Source: Bacteroidota bacterium (GTDB taxonomy: Bacteria; Bacteroidota; Bacteroidia; Chitinophagales; Chitinophagaceae). Taken from it: 64,000 bases of DNA. The first letter of the stretch is position 1. Every line of letters starts with the position of its first letter. Where the stretch lies: contig JAHEFI010000003.1 of the NCBI GenBank assembly GCA_024640255.1, positions 1 through 64,000 on the forward strand, read 5' to 3'. The translations under genes were made by a program, and so were the position numbers. This document shows, in pieces, positions 57,057 through 64,000 of this stretch. A model generated the notes under the pieces. That model worked only from the letters and a program-made list of their open reading frames with translations, did not search any database and was not told where the DNA came from.

Positions 57057-57773
57057 TTAATCTTGATTAAATTGTTGTTCATATAAACTACAATCTAATG
57101 AAGTATCTGTTGGCATTTTAACAGACATATCTTTAATACTAATTTTATCGATATTCTCTGCGCCAAGGCTCAAAGCGTATTCATATACAGATTTTCTAGT
57201 TCCACCTATATGAATTACCCCTTTGAAATCCGAAACTACGATATTTTTAATCTTTTTAGCTATTACAGTGGCAGATTCTCTAGAAGTGTACTGATCTGTA
57301 AAAGCTGCTTTATAAGGGAAAATATCTGGGCCAAATGACAATCTAATAATCACATAGTTATCTAGCATTTGAACTGCACACTCCCCTCCTAGTTTAGACC
57401 AAGCATATTTGTTTTGAGGCAATAACTCATCTTGTTCTTTATACATACCTTTTTCTCCAGCAAATACATAGTCAGTTGAGATATATACCAAACGGATATC
57501 TCTTTTATAACAAGCAGCAGCTAATAAAGATGTTCCAATTATATTAGATTGAATAGCCTGAGCAATATCTTCATTAATCTTTGGAGGAGAAATCATCGCA
57601 GCACAATGAAGTATAGTTGTAATACCAGGATGCTTGTCTAAAAAAGCATCCATTTGTGCAGCATTGGATAAATCAAAATCGGCTCTTGTAGCTCCAATCC
57701 CTTCAGGCATCAATGAAAGAACTGCTGACCCTAATTTACCTGCAGCACCTGTAATTAAAATAGTACTACACAT
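57057..57773 (-). CDS. dTDP-4-dehydrorhamnose reductase-like SDR
   Basis: A 238-residue RmlD-like protein, shorter than typical RmlD (about 290). It has STILITGAAGKLGSAVL (cofactor site), VYISTDYVFAGEKG and YAWSKLGGE with the YxxxK pair. It would reduce a 4-keto sugar nucleotide. Its start overlaps the stop of the RmlC-like gene by one base (TAATG), so the two are translationally coupled. RmlA and RmlB are not in the window; the substrate may be supplied elsewhere or differ from rhamnose. Confidence 0.8.
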   Translation of the reverse strand: MCSTILITGAAGKLGSAVLSLMPEGIGATRADFDLSNAAQMDAFLDKHPGITTILHCAAMISPPKINEDIAQAIQSNIIGTSLLAAACYKRDIRLVYISTDYVFAGEKGMYKEQDELLPQNKYAWSKLGGECAVQMLDNYVIIRLSFGPDIFPYKAAFTDQYTSRESATVIAKKIKNIVVSDFKGVIHIGGTRKSVYEYALSLGAENIDKISIKDMSVKMPTDTSLDCSLYEQQFNQD

Positions 57774-58393
57774 TAGATAGTAAAGTTTTTAGAGTCTTCT
57801 CTATCTAACCATTGCTTTACAGACAAACCATTGATGTCTTTTGAAGTAGCAATAAAACTATCTTTTAAATCAGCAAATAGGTTTTTTAATTTAGGATCAC
57901 AGATACTCCAATCAATATCTTCAGCAAAAGGTGATACACCCGCTTCACATTCTCCATTGTAAGAACCAGAACAGAAATACTCTATATATGAATCTTCTAA
58001 AAAGAAATTACCATGTGCACATCCTTCAGGTACCCAGATCCAACTAGTGGTTCCATCTGTTGAATTGGCTGGCATATTAAAAGCCATTATCTTGCCTTGA
58101 GTGGGTGAACCCTGTCTTAAATCTAAGACCAAATCTACCATATGACCAGAAATGGTTCTTACTAATTTACCCATATTAGGGTTCCACTGAAAATGTAGTC
58201 CTCTTAAAACATTACGACGAGAATAACTCTCGTTGGCTTGCATAATTCCATTCGGGAAACATTTTAATTCATTATTGATAAAATCAGATACTCTAAATGT
58301 TTCAGTAAAAAAACCACGCTTATCTGTAAAACGCTCAAAATTTATCAGTTTTACACCTGGGATTTGAGGTTCGTTAATTGATACTATTTTCAT
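57773..58393 (-). CDS. dTDP-4-dehydrorhamnose 3,5-epimerase-like cupin
   Basis: A 206-residue RmlC-type epimerase: FERFTDKRGFFTETFRVSDF, NVLRGLHFQWNPNMGKLV (catalytic His region) and WVPEGCAHGNFFLEDSYIEY (second active-site part with Tyr). It epimerises C3 and/or C5 of a 4-keto-6-deoxy sugar nucleotide. It is longer than usual (about 185). It starts 8 nt after the sugar-transferase stop. Confidence 0.85.
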   Translation of the reverse strand: MKIVSINEPQIPGVKLINFERFTDKRGFFTETFRVSDFINNELKCFPNGIMQANESYSRRNVLRGLHFQWNPNMGKLVRTISGHMVDLVLDLRQGSPTQGKIMAFNMPANSTDGTTSWIWVPEGCAHGNFFLEDSYIEYFCSGSYNGECEAGVSPFAEDIDWSICDPKLKNLFADLKDSFIATSKDINGLSVKQWLDREDSKNFTI

Positions 58394-58401
58394 AAAATTT
58401 T

Positions 58402-59007
58402 TTATCCTTTAAATTCTTCCATATTTGCATTTTCGGCAGCATTGATTCCTTTTCTTTGAATTACTTTAATAAATGTTAGCCACAAAATCTTCAAGTCTAA
58501 ATAAAAGGATTGATTGTCTACATATTCAACATCAAATTTGAATTTTTCTTCCCAACTTATTGAATTTCTTCCATTTACTTGCGCCCAACCGGTTATTCCT
58601 GGCAATACATTGTGTCGTCTTGATTGTTCTGAAGAATATCGACTTAAATACTGCATCATTAATGGTCTTGGACCAACTAAACTCATATCACCTTTAATTA
58701 CATTTATTAATTGTAAGAGTTCATCTAGAGAAGTAGTTCTAATAAATTTACCAACTTTAGTTATTCTTAATTCATCTGAAAGCAACCGATGATTTATATC
58801 AAATAAATCTTTCATTGTTTTAAACTTAATTATTTTAAAAGGCCTGCCATTTAATCCAGGTCTTTCTTGTAAAAAAAATACATTACCATTATTTGTGAAA
58901 AATAATATAAGGATAATAAATAAGATTATTGGAGAAAATGCAATGAATAAGATTACAGACATAATCAAATCGAATAATCTTTTAAGAAATATTTTATAGA
59001 TATACAA
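58402..59007 (-). CDS. Polyprenyl-phosphate sugar-1-phosphate transferase (PglC-like)
   Basis: A 201-residue monotopic phosphoglycosyltransferase with a single N-terminal re-entrant helix (about 9-35). Conserved motifs are FKIIKFKTMKDL, RTTSLDELLQLINVIKG (Asp-Glu catalytic pair), SLVGPRPLM and LPGITGWAQVNGR. It transfers a sugar 1-phosphate, likely di-N-acetyl-bacillosamine or a relative, to undecaprenyl phosphate and starts repeat-unit assembly. PglE- and PglD-like genes are close by. Confidence 0.9.
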   Translation of the reverse strand: MYIYKIFLKRLFDLIMSVILFIAFSPIILFIILILFFTNNGNVFFLQERPGLNGRPFKIIKFKTMKDLFDINHRLLSDELRITKVGKFIRTTSLDELLQLINVIKGDMSLVGPRPLMMQYLSRYSSEQSRRHNVLPGITGWAQVNGRNSISWEEKFKFDVEYVDNQSFYLDLKILWLTFIKVIQRKGINAAENANMEEFKG

Positions 59008-59013
59008 ATTGAA

Positions 59014-60153
59014 TTAATTTTTAAAAATTTCTTTTACTACTTCAAAAATTCTTAGAAAATCATTATCACTTAGATTTGATCCACTTGGAAGGCAAAGTCC
59101 ATTATCAAATAGTTTTTCACAATTTCCTGAGCCGATAAATTTAGAACCCTTATATACTGGTTGTAAATGCATTGGCTTCCATAAAGGGCGTGACTCAATG
59201 TTATTTTTATCTAGAGTAGTTCTGATAGTTTCTCTAGTAATGCCTCCAGTTACTTTTGGATCAACTAAAATTGCAGTTAACCAATAATTACTAAAGTAAT
59301 CGGAATTTGGTTCATTTTGGAAAGATACTCCTTCAGAATTTTCGAAAAATTTACGATATCTTAAATTATTATTTCGACGTTGATTTACGCGCAAATTTAA
59401 TACCTCCATTTGACCTCTGCCGATACCTGCAACTACATTACTCATCCGATAATTATACCCAATTTGTGAATGTTGGTAATGAGGTGCTTCATCTCTAGCT
59501 TGGGTTGATAAATATCTTGCATAATTTATATGACTTTTGTCCTTAGATACAAGAGCGCCACCACCACTTGTGGTAATTATTTTATTCCCATTAAAACTAA
59601 ATGCAGAAAATAACCCAAATGTCCCACATGGTTGGCCCTTATAAGTAGACCCTAGTGCTTCAGCAGCGTCTTCGATTATTGGTATACCATAGGAATCTGC
59701 AATAGATTTAATTTCGTTCATATTTGCTGGCATACCATATAAATGAACTGGTATTATAGCTTTTACTGGTTTATTTTTATATAATTTTAATGCATGCTCT
59801 AATGCTGCTGGACACATATTCCAAGTAGCAATTTCAGAGTCAATAAAAACTATTTCTGCTCCTAAATAAGATATTGGATTAGTAGTACCACAGAAAGTAA
59901 AACTTTGTGTCATAACTATATCCCCATTTTGAATATTTAGAATTCTAAGTGCTAAATGAAGTGCAGCAGTACCAGAAATTAATGCAGCAGTATGAAAATC
60001 GGTTTTTTCACTTAAAAAAGCTGAAATATCTTTTTCAAATTCATTTACATTAGGTCCTAATGGAGCAATCCAATTATTTTCAAATGCATCATTTACATAA
60101 TCTATTTCTGTACCACCTAAATGAGGAGTTGATAACCATATTTTATTTTTCAT
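59014..60153 (-). CDS. PLP-dependent sugar aminotransferase (DegT/PglE-like)
   Basis: About 379 residues. DegT-family elements: SGTAALHLALRIL, DIVMTQSFTFCGTTNPI, PIIEDAAEALGSTYKG (Asp that binds the PLP nitrogen), FSFNGNKIITTSGGGAL with the PLP-binding Lys, and YNYRMSNVVAGIGRGQ. It adds an amino group to C4 (or C3) of a keto-sugar nucleotide. The CapD-like dehydratase at 50-52 kb is its likely supplier. ATG 60153 is chosen, as the family normally begins shortly before LSTPHLGG. It overlaps the VOC gene by 11 nt. Confidence 0.9.
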   Translation of the reverse strand: MKNKIWLSTPHLGGTEIDYVNDAFENNWIAPLGPNVNEFEKDISAFLSEKTDFHTAALISGTAALHLALRILNIQNGDIVMTQSFTFCGTTNPISYLGAEIVFIDSEIATWNMCPAALEHALKLYKNKPVKAIIPVHLYGMPANMNEIKSIADSYGIPIIEDAAEALGSTYKGQPCGTFGLFSAFSFNGNKIITTSGGGALVSKDKSHINYARYLSTQARDEAPHYQHSQIGYNYRMSNVVAGIGRGQMEVLNLRVNQRRNNNLRYRKFFENSEGVSFQNEPNSDYFSNYWLTAILVDPKVTGGITRETIRTTLDKNNIESRPLWKPMHLQPVYKGSKFIGSGNCEKLFDNGLCLPSGSNLSDNDFLRIFEVVKEIFKN

Positions 60154-60556
60154 TACTACATAATTCAATTAAAACAGAATTTGTTGATCTAGGATTTAAA
60201 AAACCAATTCTTAAACCATCAGCTCCAATTCTTGAGGTATTATCTATTAATCTAAAACCTAATTCTTTTGTTTGTTTTAAAGCCTCATCAACATCACTTA
60301 CTTGAAAAGCTATGTGATGAATACCTTCACCATTTTTTGTAATAAAATTTTCAATTGGACCTTGATTATTAATCGATTCTAATAATTCAATTTTTGAATC
60401 ACCAATTTTAAAAAATGCTGTTTTAACATGTTGATCTTTAATTATTTCAATTTTATAGCACTTTGAACCTAGCAATTTCTCAAATAAAGGAATACTTAGA
60501 TCTAATGATTTAACTGCAATTCCAATGTGTTCGATTTTATTCATAAAATTACTCAT
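60143..60556 (-). CDS. Methylmalonyl-CoA-epimerase-like VOC protein
   Basis: A 137-residue VOC-fold protein very like methylmalonyl-CoA epimerase: KIEHIGIAVKSLDLSIPLF (His ligand), KIELLESINNQGPI (Glu), EGIHHIAFQVSDVDEAL (His) and SVLIELCSNEK (Glu). Epimerases invert C2 of methylmalonyl-CoA. Here it lies between a sugar aminotransferase and KAS III, ACP and FabD genes, so it may act on a CoA- or ACP-linked branched acyl group. It starts 4 nt after the KAS III stop. Confidence 0.75.
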   Translation of the reverse strand: MSNFMNKIEHIGIAVKSLDLSIPLFEKLLGSKCYKIEIIKDQHVKTAFFKIGDSKIELLESINNQGPIENFITKNGEGIHHIAFQVSDVDEALKQTKELGFRLIDNTSRIGADGLRIGFLNPRSTNSVLIELCSNEK

Positions 60557-60560
60557 ATTT

Positions 60561-61607
60561 TTATAAATTTAAAGGACCATAGAAATTAGTTTTGCTAAAA
60601 TCACAAGTAACACTTCCCCAAGATAAACCAAGACCAAAAGCAGCTATAACAACATTTTTCCAGTTATTTGATTGATAAAAACTATTATTCGCACAGGTTG
60701 TCAAAACCAAAGGTATTGTTACTGAACTAGTATTTCCATATTCTGAGGAAACAAAAGGTGCTTTATTTTCTGGTATTTTAAGTCTACGTCTTAAAAAATC
60801 TAGAGTTATTTTCGTTGCTTGATGTAAAGCAAAAAAATCAACATCTCCTAATTCTAATTCTGAATAGTTCGCAATTTTTTTAATAGTATCAACACCTTCA
60901 TGTAGAATAAAATCAAAGACTGCCATCCCATCATTTGTTGCCTTTGCATAATCACCATTACTATTTAAAGGCATTTTATTATTTTTTATTAAAATTGGCG
61001 TTCTAAAACCATTAACTAAATTTAAAACACTTGAGTGCCTTCCACCATCAGAATTAATATGAAAATTTAATTGGGAATCACCTTTAGAAATTATTGTAGC
61101 AGAAGCAGCATCTCCAAAAACCATATATTGTTCTTTAATAGAATTATCCATAAGTCGAGTATTCGTTTCTCCATTTAGAAGTAAAACTCTATTACATGAA
61201 CCTGATGCTATTAAAATTGCTGCTTGATAAAGCCCATAGATGTAACCCGAACATCCATAAATAATGTCAAAGCAAACAGTTTCCTTAGAAAGTCTTAATT
61301 TGTCTTGCAAAATTACAGAAGACGCAGGTCCTAAATAATCAAAAGTTTGAGAGACCATAACTAGTCCATCAATTGATGATCGATCAATTTCTTCTTTTGA
61401 AAATAAAAATTCAGCTGCTTCAAAACACATATCTAAAGACGTCTGATTTTCATCAGCAACTCTCAAAGAATTAATTCCAGAATGTTTAATTGTATGATTT
61501 ACTATTTCTTCTCCAAATTCTTTAGCTAAGTGATGAAAATTTCTTTTTTCAACAGGCAAATAAGATGCAATTGATTCTATTTGTAAATTTTTGAAATTAC
61601 AGAGCAT
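60561..61607 (-). CDS. 3-oxoacyl-ACP synthase III (KAS III)-like condensing enzyme
   Basis: A 348-residue thiolase-fold protein with the whole catalytic triad: Cys in FDIIYGCSGYIYGL, His in FFALHQATKITLDF and Asn in VSSEYGNTSSVTIP. It resembles FabH and secondary-metabolite or polysaccharide-locus paralogues. It would condense an acyl-CoA with malonyl-ACP to a 3-oxoacyl-ACP. It is adjacent to its own ACP and an ACP malonyltransferase rather than to the main fab genes, which suggests a dedicated acyl group. Confidence 0.85.
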   Translation of the reverse strand: MLCNFKNLQIESIASYLPVEKRNFHHLAKEFGEEIVNHTIKHSGINSLRVADENQTSLDMCFEAAEFLFSKEEIDRSSIDGLVMVSQTFDYLGPASSVILQDKLRLSKETVCFDIIYGCSGYIYGLYQAAILIASGSCNRVLLLNGETNTRLMDNSIKEQYMVFGDAASATIISKGDSQLNFHINSDGGRHSSVLNLVNGFRTPILIKNNKMPLNSNGDYAKATNDGMAVFDFILHEGVDTIKKIANYSELELGDVDFFALHQATKITLDFLRRRLKIPENKAPFVSSEYGNTSSVTIPLVLTTCANNSFYQSNNWKNVVIAAFGLGLSWGSVTCDFSKTNFYGPLNL

Positions 61608-61619
61608 AAAATAAATTAA

Positions 61620-61847
61620 TTATAAAGCTTTAATTACATCAAATAAATCTTGAATTGTTTGGCATGATCTAAGTTCAGCGCCTGATATTCTTTTATTGTA
61701 ATTATCATCTATCATAGATATAATTGACAAAGCTAAAACAGAATCCCATTCTGGTAAATCTTTATAAATTGTTTTCTCATTAAAATTTTCTTTAGGGGTT
61801 TCAACAAACTCCGAAGAAAAATCAGCTACAAAATTAAGTAGTTCCAT
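61620..61847 (-). CDS. Acyl carrier protein, locus-specific
   Basis: A 75-residue acidic four-helix protein. The phosphopantetheine attachment site is Ser36 in PEWDSVLALS; the flanking IYKDLPEWDSV replaces the DLGxDSL of housekeeping ACP, a divergence usual for specialised ACPs. It would carry the growing acyl chain between the malonyltransferase, KAS III and the final acyltransfer step. Confidence 0.85.
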   Translation of the reverse strand: MELLNFVADFSSEFVETPKENFNEKTIYKDLPEWDSVLALSIISMIDDNYNKRISGAELRSCQTIQDLFDVIKAL

Positions 61848-61875
61848 TTTTTTTTGTTTATGTTATAAAATAAAA

Positions 61876-62805
61876 TTAAATGGAATAGTTTCGAACTTTC
61901 CCATTTAAGCTTTTTGAAAATAATATTGAATTGACTTTCAATTTTGGATACATTCTGGAAATTATTTTTTGTAAAGTATCATCAGTTCCAATTTCAATGA
62001 ATTCATTTATTCCAAATTCAACCATATTATGAATCATTTTGGTCCAATTTACTGAACTTGTCATATGTGTTATTAAATTTGATTTTATTTCGGTTGAATT
62101 TAAATATATTTTCGAATCAGAACACTGACAAATAGGTATCTTAGTGTTTGAAAATTCAATTTTAGAAATAGATTTTGAATATTCAAGTTCAATTTCTTTC
62201 ATCAATGGGGTGTGGAAAGCACCTTCGATTGGAAGTATTACAGCTCTTTTTGCTCCAATATTTTTAAATATTTTACATGCTTCTTTAATTCCATTTCTAG
62301 AGCCACTTAGAACTAATTGTCCTGGTCCATTATAATTAGCTATAAATATTTTTTCATTGGAGTTATCTACAATTGATTTAATTGTATTTTCAACAATTAA
62401 ATCATCTAAACCAATAACTGCGGCCATTGCTGACTCAAAACTATTACTAAATTTGAAACCTAAATTAGATCTAATATCAACCAATTTAAGAGCATCTTCA
62501 AATTTTAATGTCTTATTCACTACTAACGCTGCAAATTCACCAAAGGAATGACCTGCAACTAAATCAGGTTCAATATCATTTTGAATTGTTGCTAGAATTA
62601 CTTCATATAAAAAAATTGCAGGTTGTGAATTTGACGACTTAGACAATTCAATCTCATCATCATCAATCATAATTTTAGAAATAGATCTACCTAAAATTTG
62701 ATCTGCATAATTTAATAAATCTTTTGCTAAAGGAAAATTATTGTATAAATCTTTTCCCATAGCTGCTTTTTGTATTCCTTGTCCTGGAAAAATGAATGCT
62801 TTCAT
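61876..62805 (-). CDS. ACP S-malonyltransferase (FabD-like)
   Basis: A 309-residue enzyme with FIFPGQGIQKAAMGKDLY, the nucleophile elbow VAGHSFGEFAALV (Ser in GHSFG) and the catalytic His in PIEGAFHTPLM. It loads malonyl (or a substituted malonyl) from CoA onto the local ACP. A second FabD outside the fatty-acid operon suggests a specialised extender unit, consistent with the methylmalonyl-epimerase-like neighbour. Confidence 0.88.
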   Translation of the reverse strand: MKAFIFPGQGIQKAAMGKDLYNNFPLAKDLLNYADQILGRSISKIMIDDDEIELSKSSNSQPAIFLYEVILATIQNDIEPDLVAGHSFGEFAALVVNKTLKFEDALKLVDIRSNLGFKFSNSFESAMAAVIGLDDLIVENTIKSIVDNSNEKIFIANYNGPGQLVLSGSRNGIKEACKIFKNIGAKRAVILPIEGAFHTPLMKEIELEYSKSISKIEFSNTKIPICQCSDSKIYLNSTEIKSNLITHMTSSVNWTKMIHNMVEFGINEFIEIGTDDTLQKIISRMYPKLKVNSILFSKSLNGKVRNYSI

Positions 62806-62823
62806 TATTTTTGAAAAGTTAAA

Positions 62824-63456
62824 TTATAGTAAACGTTTAGCAGGATTGCCAAACACGGTAACATTTTTGTCTACATTCTTTATAACGAAACTACAAGCAC
62901 CAACAATTGAATTTTCTTCAATTATTACTTTGGAATTTACAACTGTATTGCTGTGAATTGTACATTGTTTTTTTAGTGTAACTCCAGCAACTAAAATAGA
63001 ATAATTGTCAATTCTTGAATAATCACCAATTGTTACATCATGGCCAATAATAACACCAGTTTGTAAAATACAATGATTGCCAATTATTGAGTCTGCTCCT
63101 ATTGATACTAAAGGTCCTATAATATTACCTCTACCTAAAATAGCAGAATCTGTAACTCTAGAAGTATTATGAATAATATTGACAAATTCTGCACCTTTTA
63201 ATTCTAAATTATTAATAATACTTAACTTGGTCTTCAAATCTGCAATTGAGCAAATGAAAATTTGATTATCACTCAATTCGTGAGTGGATATTTTCCCAAT
63301 TAATTTTGGATAACCAATATAACCATTCAACGCGTTTAAATTATCATCAATATAACCTATTATTCTGAAATCTACATTAAATCCATTACTTTCTCTTATT
63401 ATATAATACAAATCTCTACCATAACCCCCTGCCCCTATTATAATTAGATCTTTCAT
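62824..63456 (-). CDS. Sugar-nucleotide N-/O-acyltransferase (PglD/NeuD-like)
   Basis: A 210-residue left-handed beta-helix acyltransferase. It has an N-terminal Rossmann-like part (KDLIIIGAGGYGRDLYYIIR) that binds the sugar nucleotide and C-terminal hexapeptide repeats (NIIGPLVSIGADSIIGNHC, IGHDVTIGDYSRIDN, VVNSKVIIEENSIVGAC). PglD acetylates the C4 amine of UDP-4-amino sugars with acetyl-CoA. In this locus an acyl-ACP donor is conceivable. It overlaps the hydrolase gene by 4 nt. Confidence 0.85.
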   Translation of the reverse strand: MKDLIIIGAGGYGRDLYYIIRESNGFNVDFRIIGYIDDNLNALNGYIGYPKLIGKISTHELSDNQIFICSIADLKTKLSIINNLELKGAEFVNIIHNTSRVTDSAILGRGNIIGPLVSIGADSIIGNHCILQTGVIIGHDVTIGDYSRIDNYSILVAGVTLKKQCTIHSNTVVNSKVIIEENSIVGACSFVIKNVDKNVTVFGNPAKRLL

Positions 63457-64000
63457 TTTATAAATTTTAATGCCTCAAATAATGCGTTTTTAATATCAAA
63501 ATGATCCCCCTTGAAAACCACAGACGAAGATATAGAACTATTTTGGTATTTAAAATAAATATCATTATCAGGTATGAAAACAATTCTAAAACTTGATTTT
63601 TTTTGCTTTTTTTTATACAAATCAACTTGCTTGTCTATTTGTAACAAGATGTTTTCTACAATGTCAACTGAGTACAATGAATTTGATTTTTCAACAATTA
63701 TATTAGCGAATTTTGTATTGAAAACCCTAGTTGAACAATAAATTGGGCAAATCTCAAAAGAAAATTTAAATATATTATCTGAAATGTTATTAGCTATAAT
63801 TGTACCTAGTGAATGTGAGAATATATAATCAACATTATTATTAAATTCATTTTTAATAATCTTTTCAAAAGTTTTAATTTTTTCCTCAAAAGAAGAAAAA
63901 TCTAAATAATCAATTTCAAAAATTAATAATTTAAAATCTCTAAATAAATCTAAATAGCTTAGCCAATAACCTGAAGTTGCGAATAATCCATGAATTAATA
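63453..64000 (-). CDS. Alpha/beta-hydrolase fold protein, truncated at the window edge
   Basis: The minus-strand frame is open from 63453 to the right edge (at least 182 codons). The true start lies outside; the TTG at 63675-63677 is internal. The visible part begins with LIHGLFATSGYWLSYL, the HG oxyanion motif, and contains FSHSLGTIIANN, a nucleophile elbow with Ser (S-H-S-L-G, the first Gly of GxSxG replaced by Ser). The tail is Lys-rich. It could be a thioesterase or acyl hydrolase serving the FabD-ACP-KAS III module. It overlaps the PglD-like gene by 4 nt. Confidence 0.7.
   Translation of the reverse strand, partial: LIHGLFATSGYWLSYLDLFRDFKLLIFEIDYLDFSSFEEKIKTFEKIIKNEFNNNVDYIFSHSLGTIIANNISDNIFKFSFEICPIYCSTRVFNTKFANIIVEKSNSLYSVDIVENILLQIDKQVDLYKKKQKKSSFRIVFIPDNDIYFKYQNSSISSSVVFKGDHFDIKNALFEALKFIK

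Noticed and set aside
52513..64000. Recent horizontal transfer of the polysaccharide region
   Set aside because: The region is more AT-rich than the left half, which fits transfer, but no transposase, integrase or direct repeat marks a boundary and essential neighbours give no break point, so it is noted only as a possibility.
1..64000. CRISPR arrays, rRNA genes, prophage and insertion sequences
   Set aside because: No regularly spaced direct repeats, no rRNA-like stretches, and no transposase, terminase or capsid genes were recognised on either strand.

Overview
The window looks like chromosomal DNA of a low-GC member of the Bacteroidota, most likely the Chitinophagales/Chitinophagaceae. 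The evidence is an alternative complex III plus cytochrome oxidase super-operon, a transketolase encoded as a separate C-terminal subunit, a DUF6787-type membrane domain, a UxaA-type dehydratase in a fucose-like operon, and many promoters with the Bacteroidota -7 box TAnnTTTG. Assignment below family level is not possible from sequence alone. There is no rRNA, CRISPR array, prophage or insertion sequence in the window.

Layout. 1-9.5 kb: housekeeping genes (the N-terminal half of carB, transketolase C-subunit, pdxH, heme A synthase, rnhB, a MazF-type toxin-antitoxin pair, a Sua5/YrdC protein, a LuxR-type regulator, 2-oxoacid:ferredoxin oxidoreductase beta, a glycosyltransferase). 9.6-14.5 kb: a five-gene operon that reads as the non-phosphorylating L-fucose (or related 6-deoxy sugar) pathway ending in a diketo-acid hydrolase. 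14.5-17.3 kb: MarR regulator, acyl-CoA dehydrogenase, Lrp regulator. 17.3-17.7 kb: a gene-free stretch holding a structured RNA candidate with a tRNA-like cloverleaf and a giant branched variable arm. 17.7-26.0 kb: penicillin-acylase family protein, GapN-like dehydrogenase, GH32 fructosidase, FAD oxidoreductase, and the overlapping trio trmB / DUF5522 / alkyltransferase-like gene.

26.0-41.4 kb is one minus-strand super-operon (actABCDEF, coxB, coxA, ctaB, two cox3-like genes, cox4, sco1, DUF420). It encodes the quinol:cytochrome c oxidoreductase (ACIII), the terminal oxidase and part of their assembly machinery; heme A synthase lies separately at 3.4-4.5 kb. 41.6-42.6 kb holds an in-frame fusion of a two-helix membrane domain to PurN through a Gly/Ser linker.

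42.5-47.3 kb is an accessory stretch: YefM/YoeB and HicAB modules, tRNA-Arg(CCU), a TPR protein, a glyoxalase-fold protein, a caspase-fold peptidase, two small unknown proteins and several GC-rich palindromes. 47.3-64.0 kb is a surface polysaccharide region. A small DPGSGS protein, a methyltransferase and a sulfatase-like membrane enzyme lead into CapD/PglF-like dehydratase, glycosyltransferases, RmlC/RmlD-like enzymes, a PglC-like phosphoglycosyltransferase, a PglE-like aminotransferase and a PglD-like acetyltransferase. Embedded in the last 5 kb is a small fatty-acid-synthase-like module (FabD, ACP, KAS III, a methylmalonyl-CoA-epimerase-like protein and an edge-truncated alpha/beta hydrolase). 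It may make an unusual acyl group for the sugar.

The points most worth a second look are the tRNA-like RNA, the membrane-anchored PurN fusion, the half-length carB beside a half transketolase, two toxin genes with no canonical start codon, and the acyl module in the polysaccharide locus.
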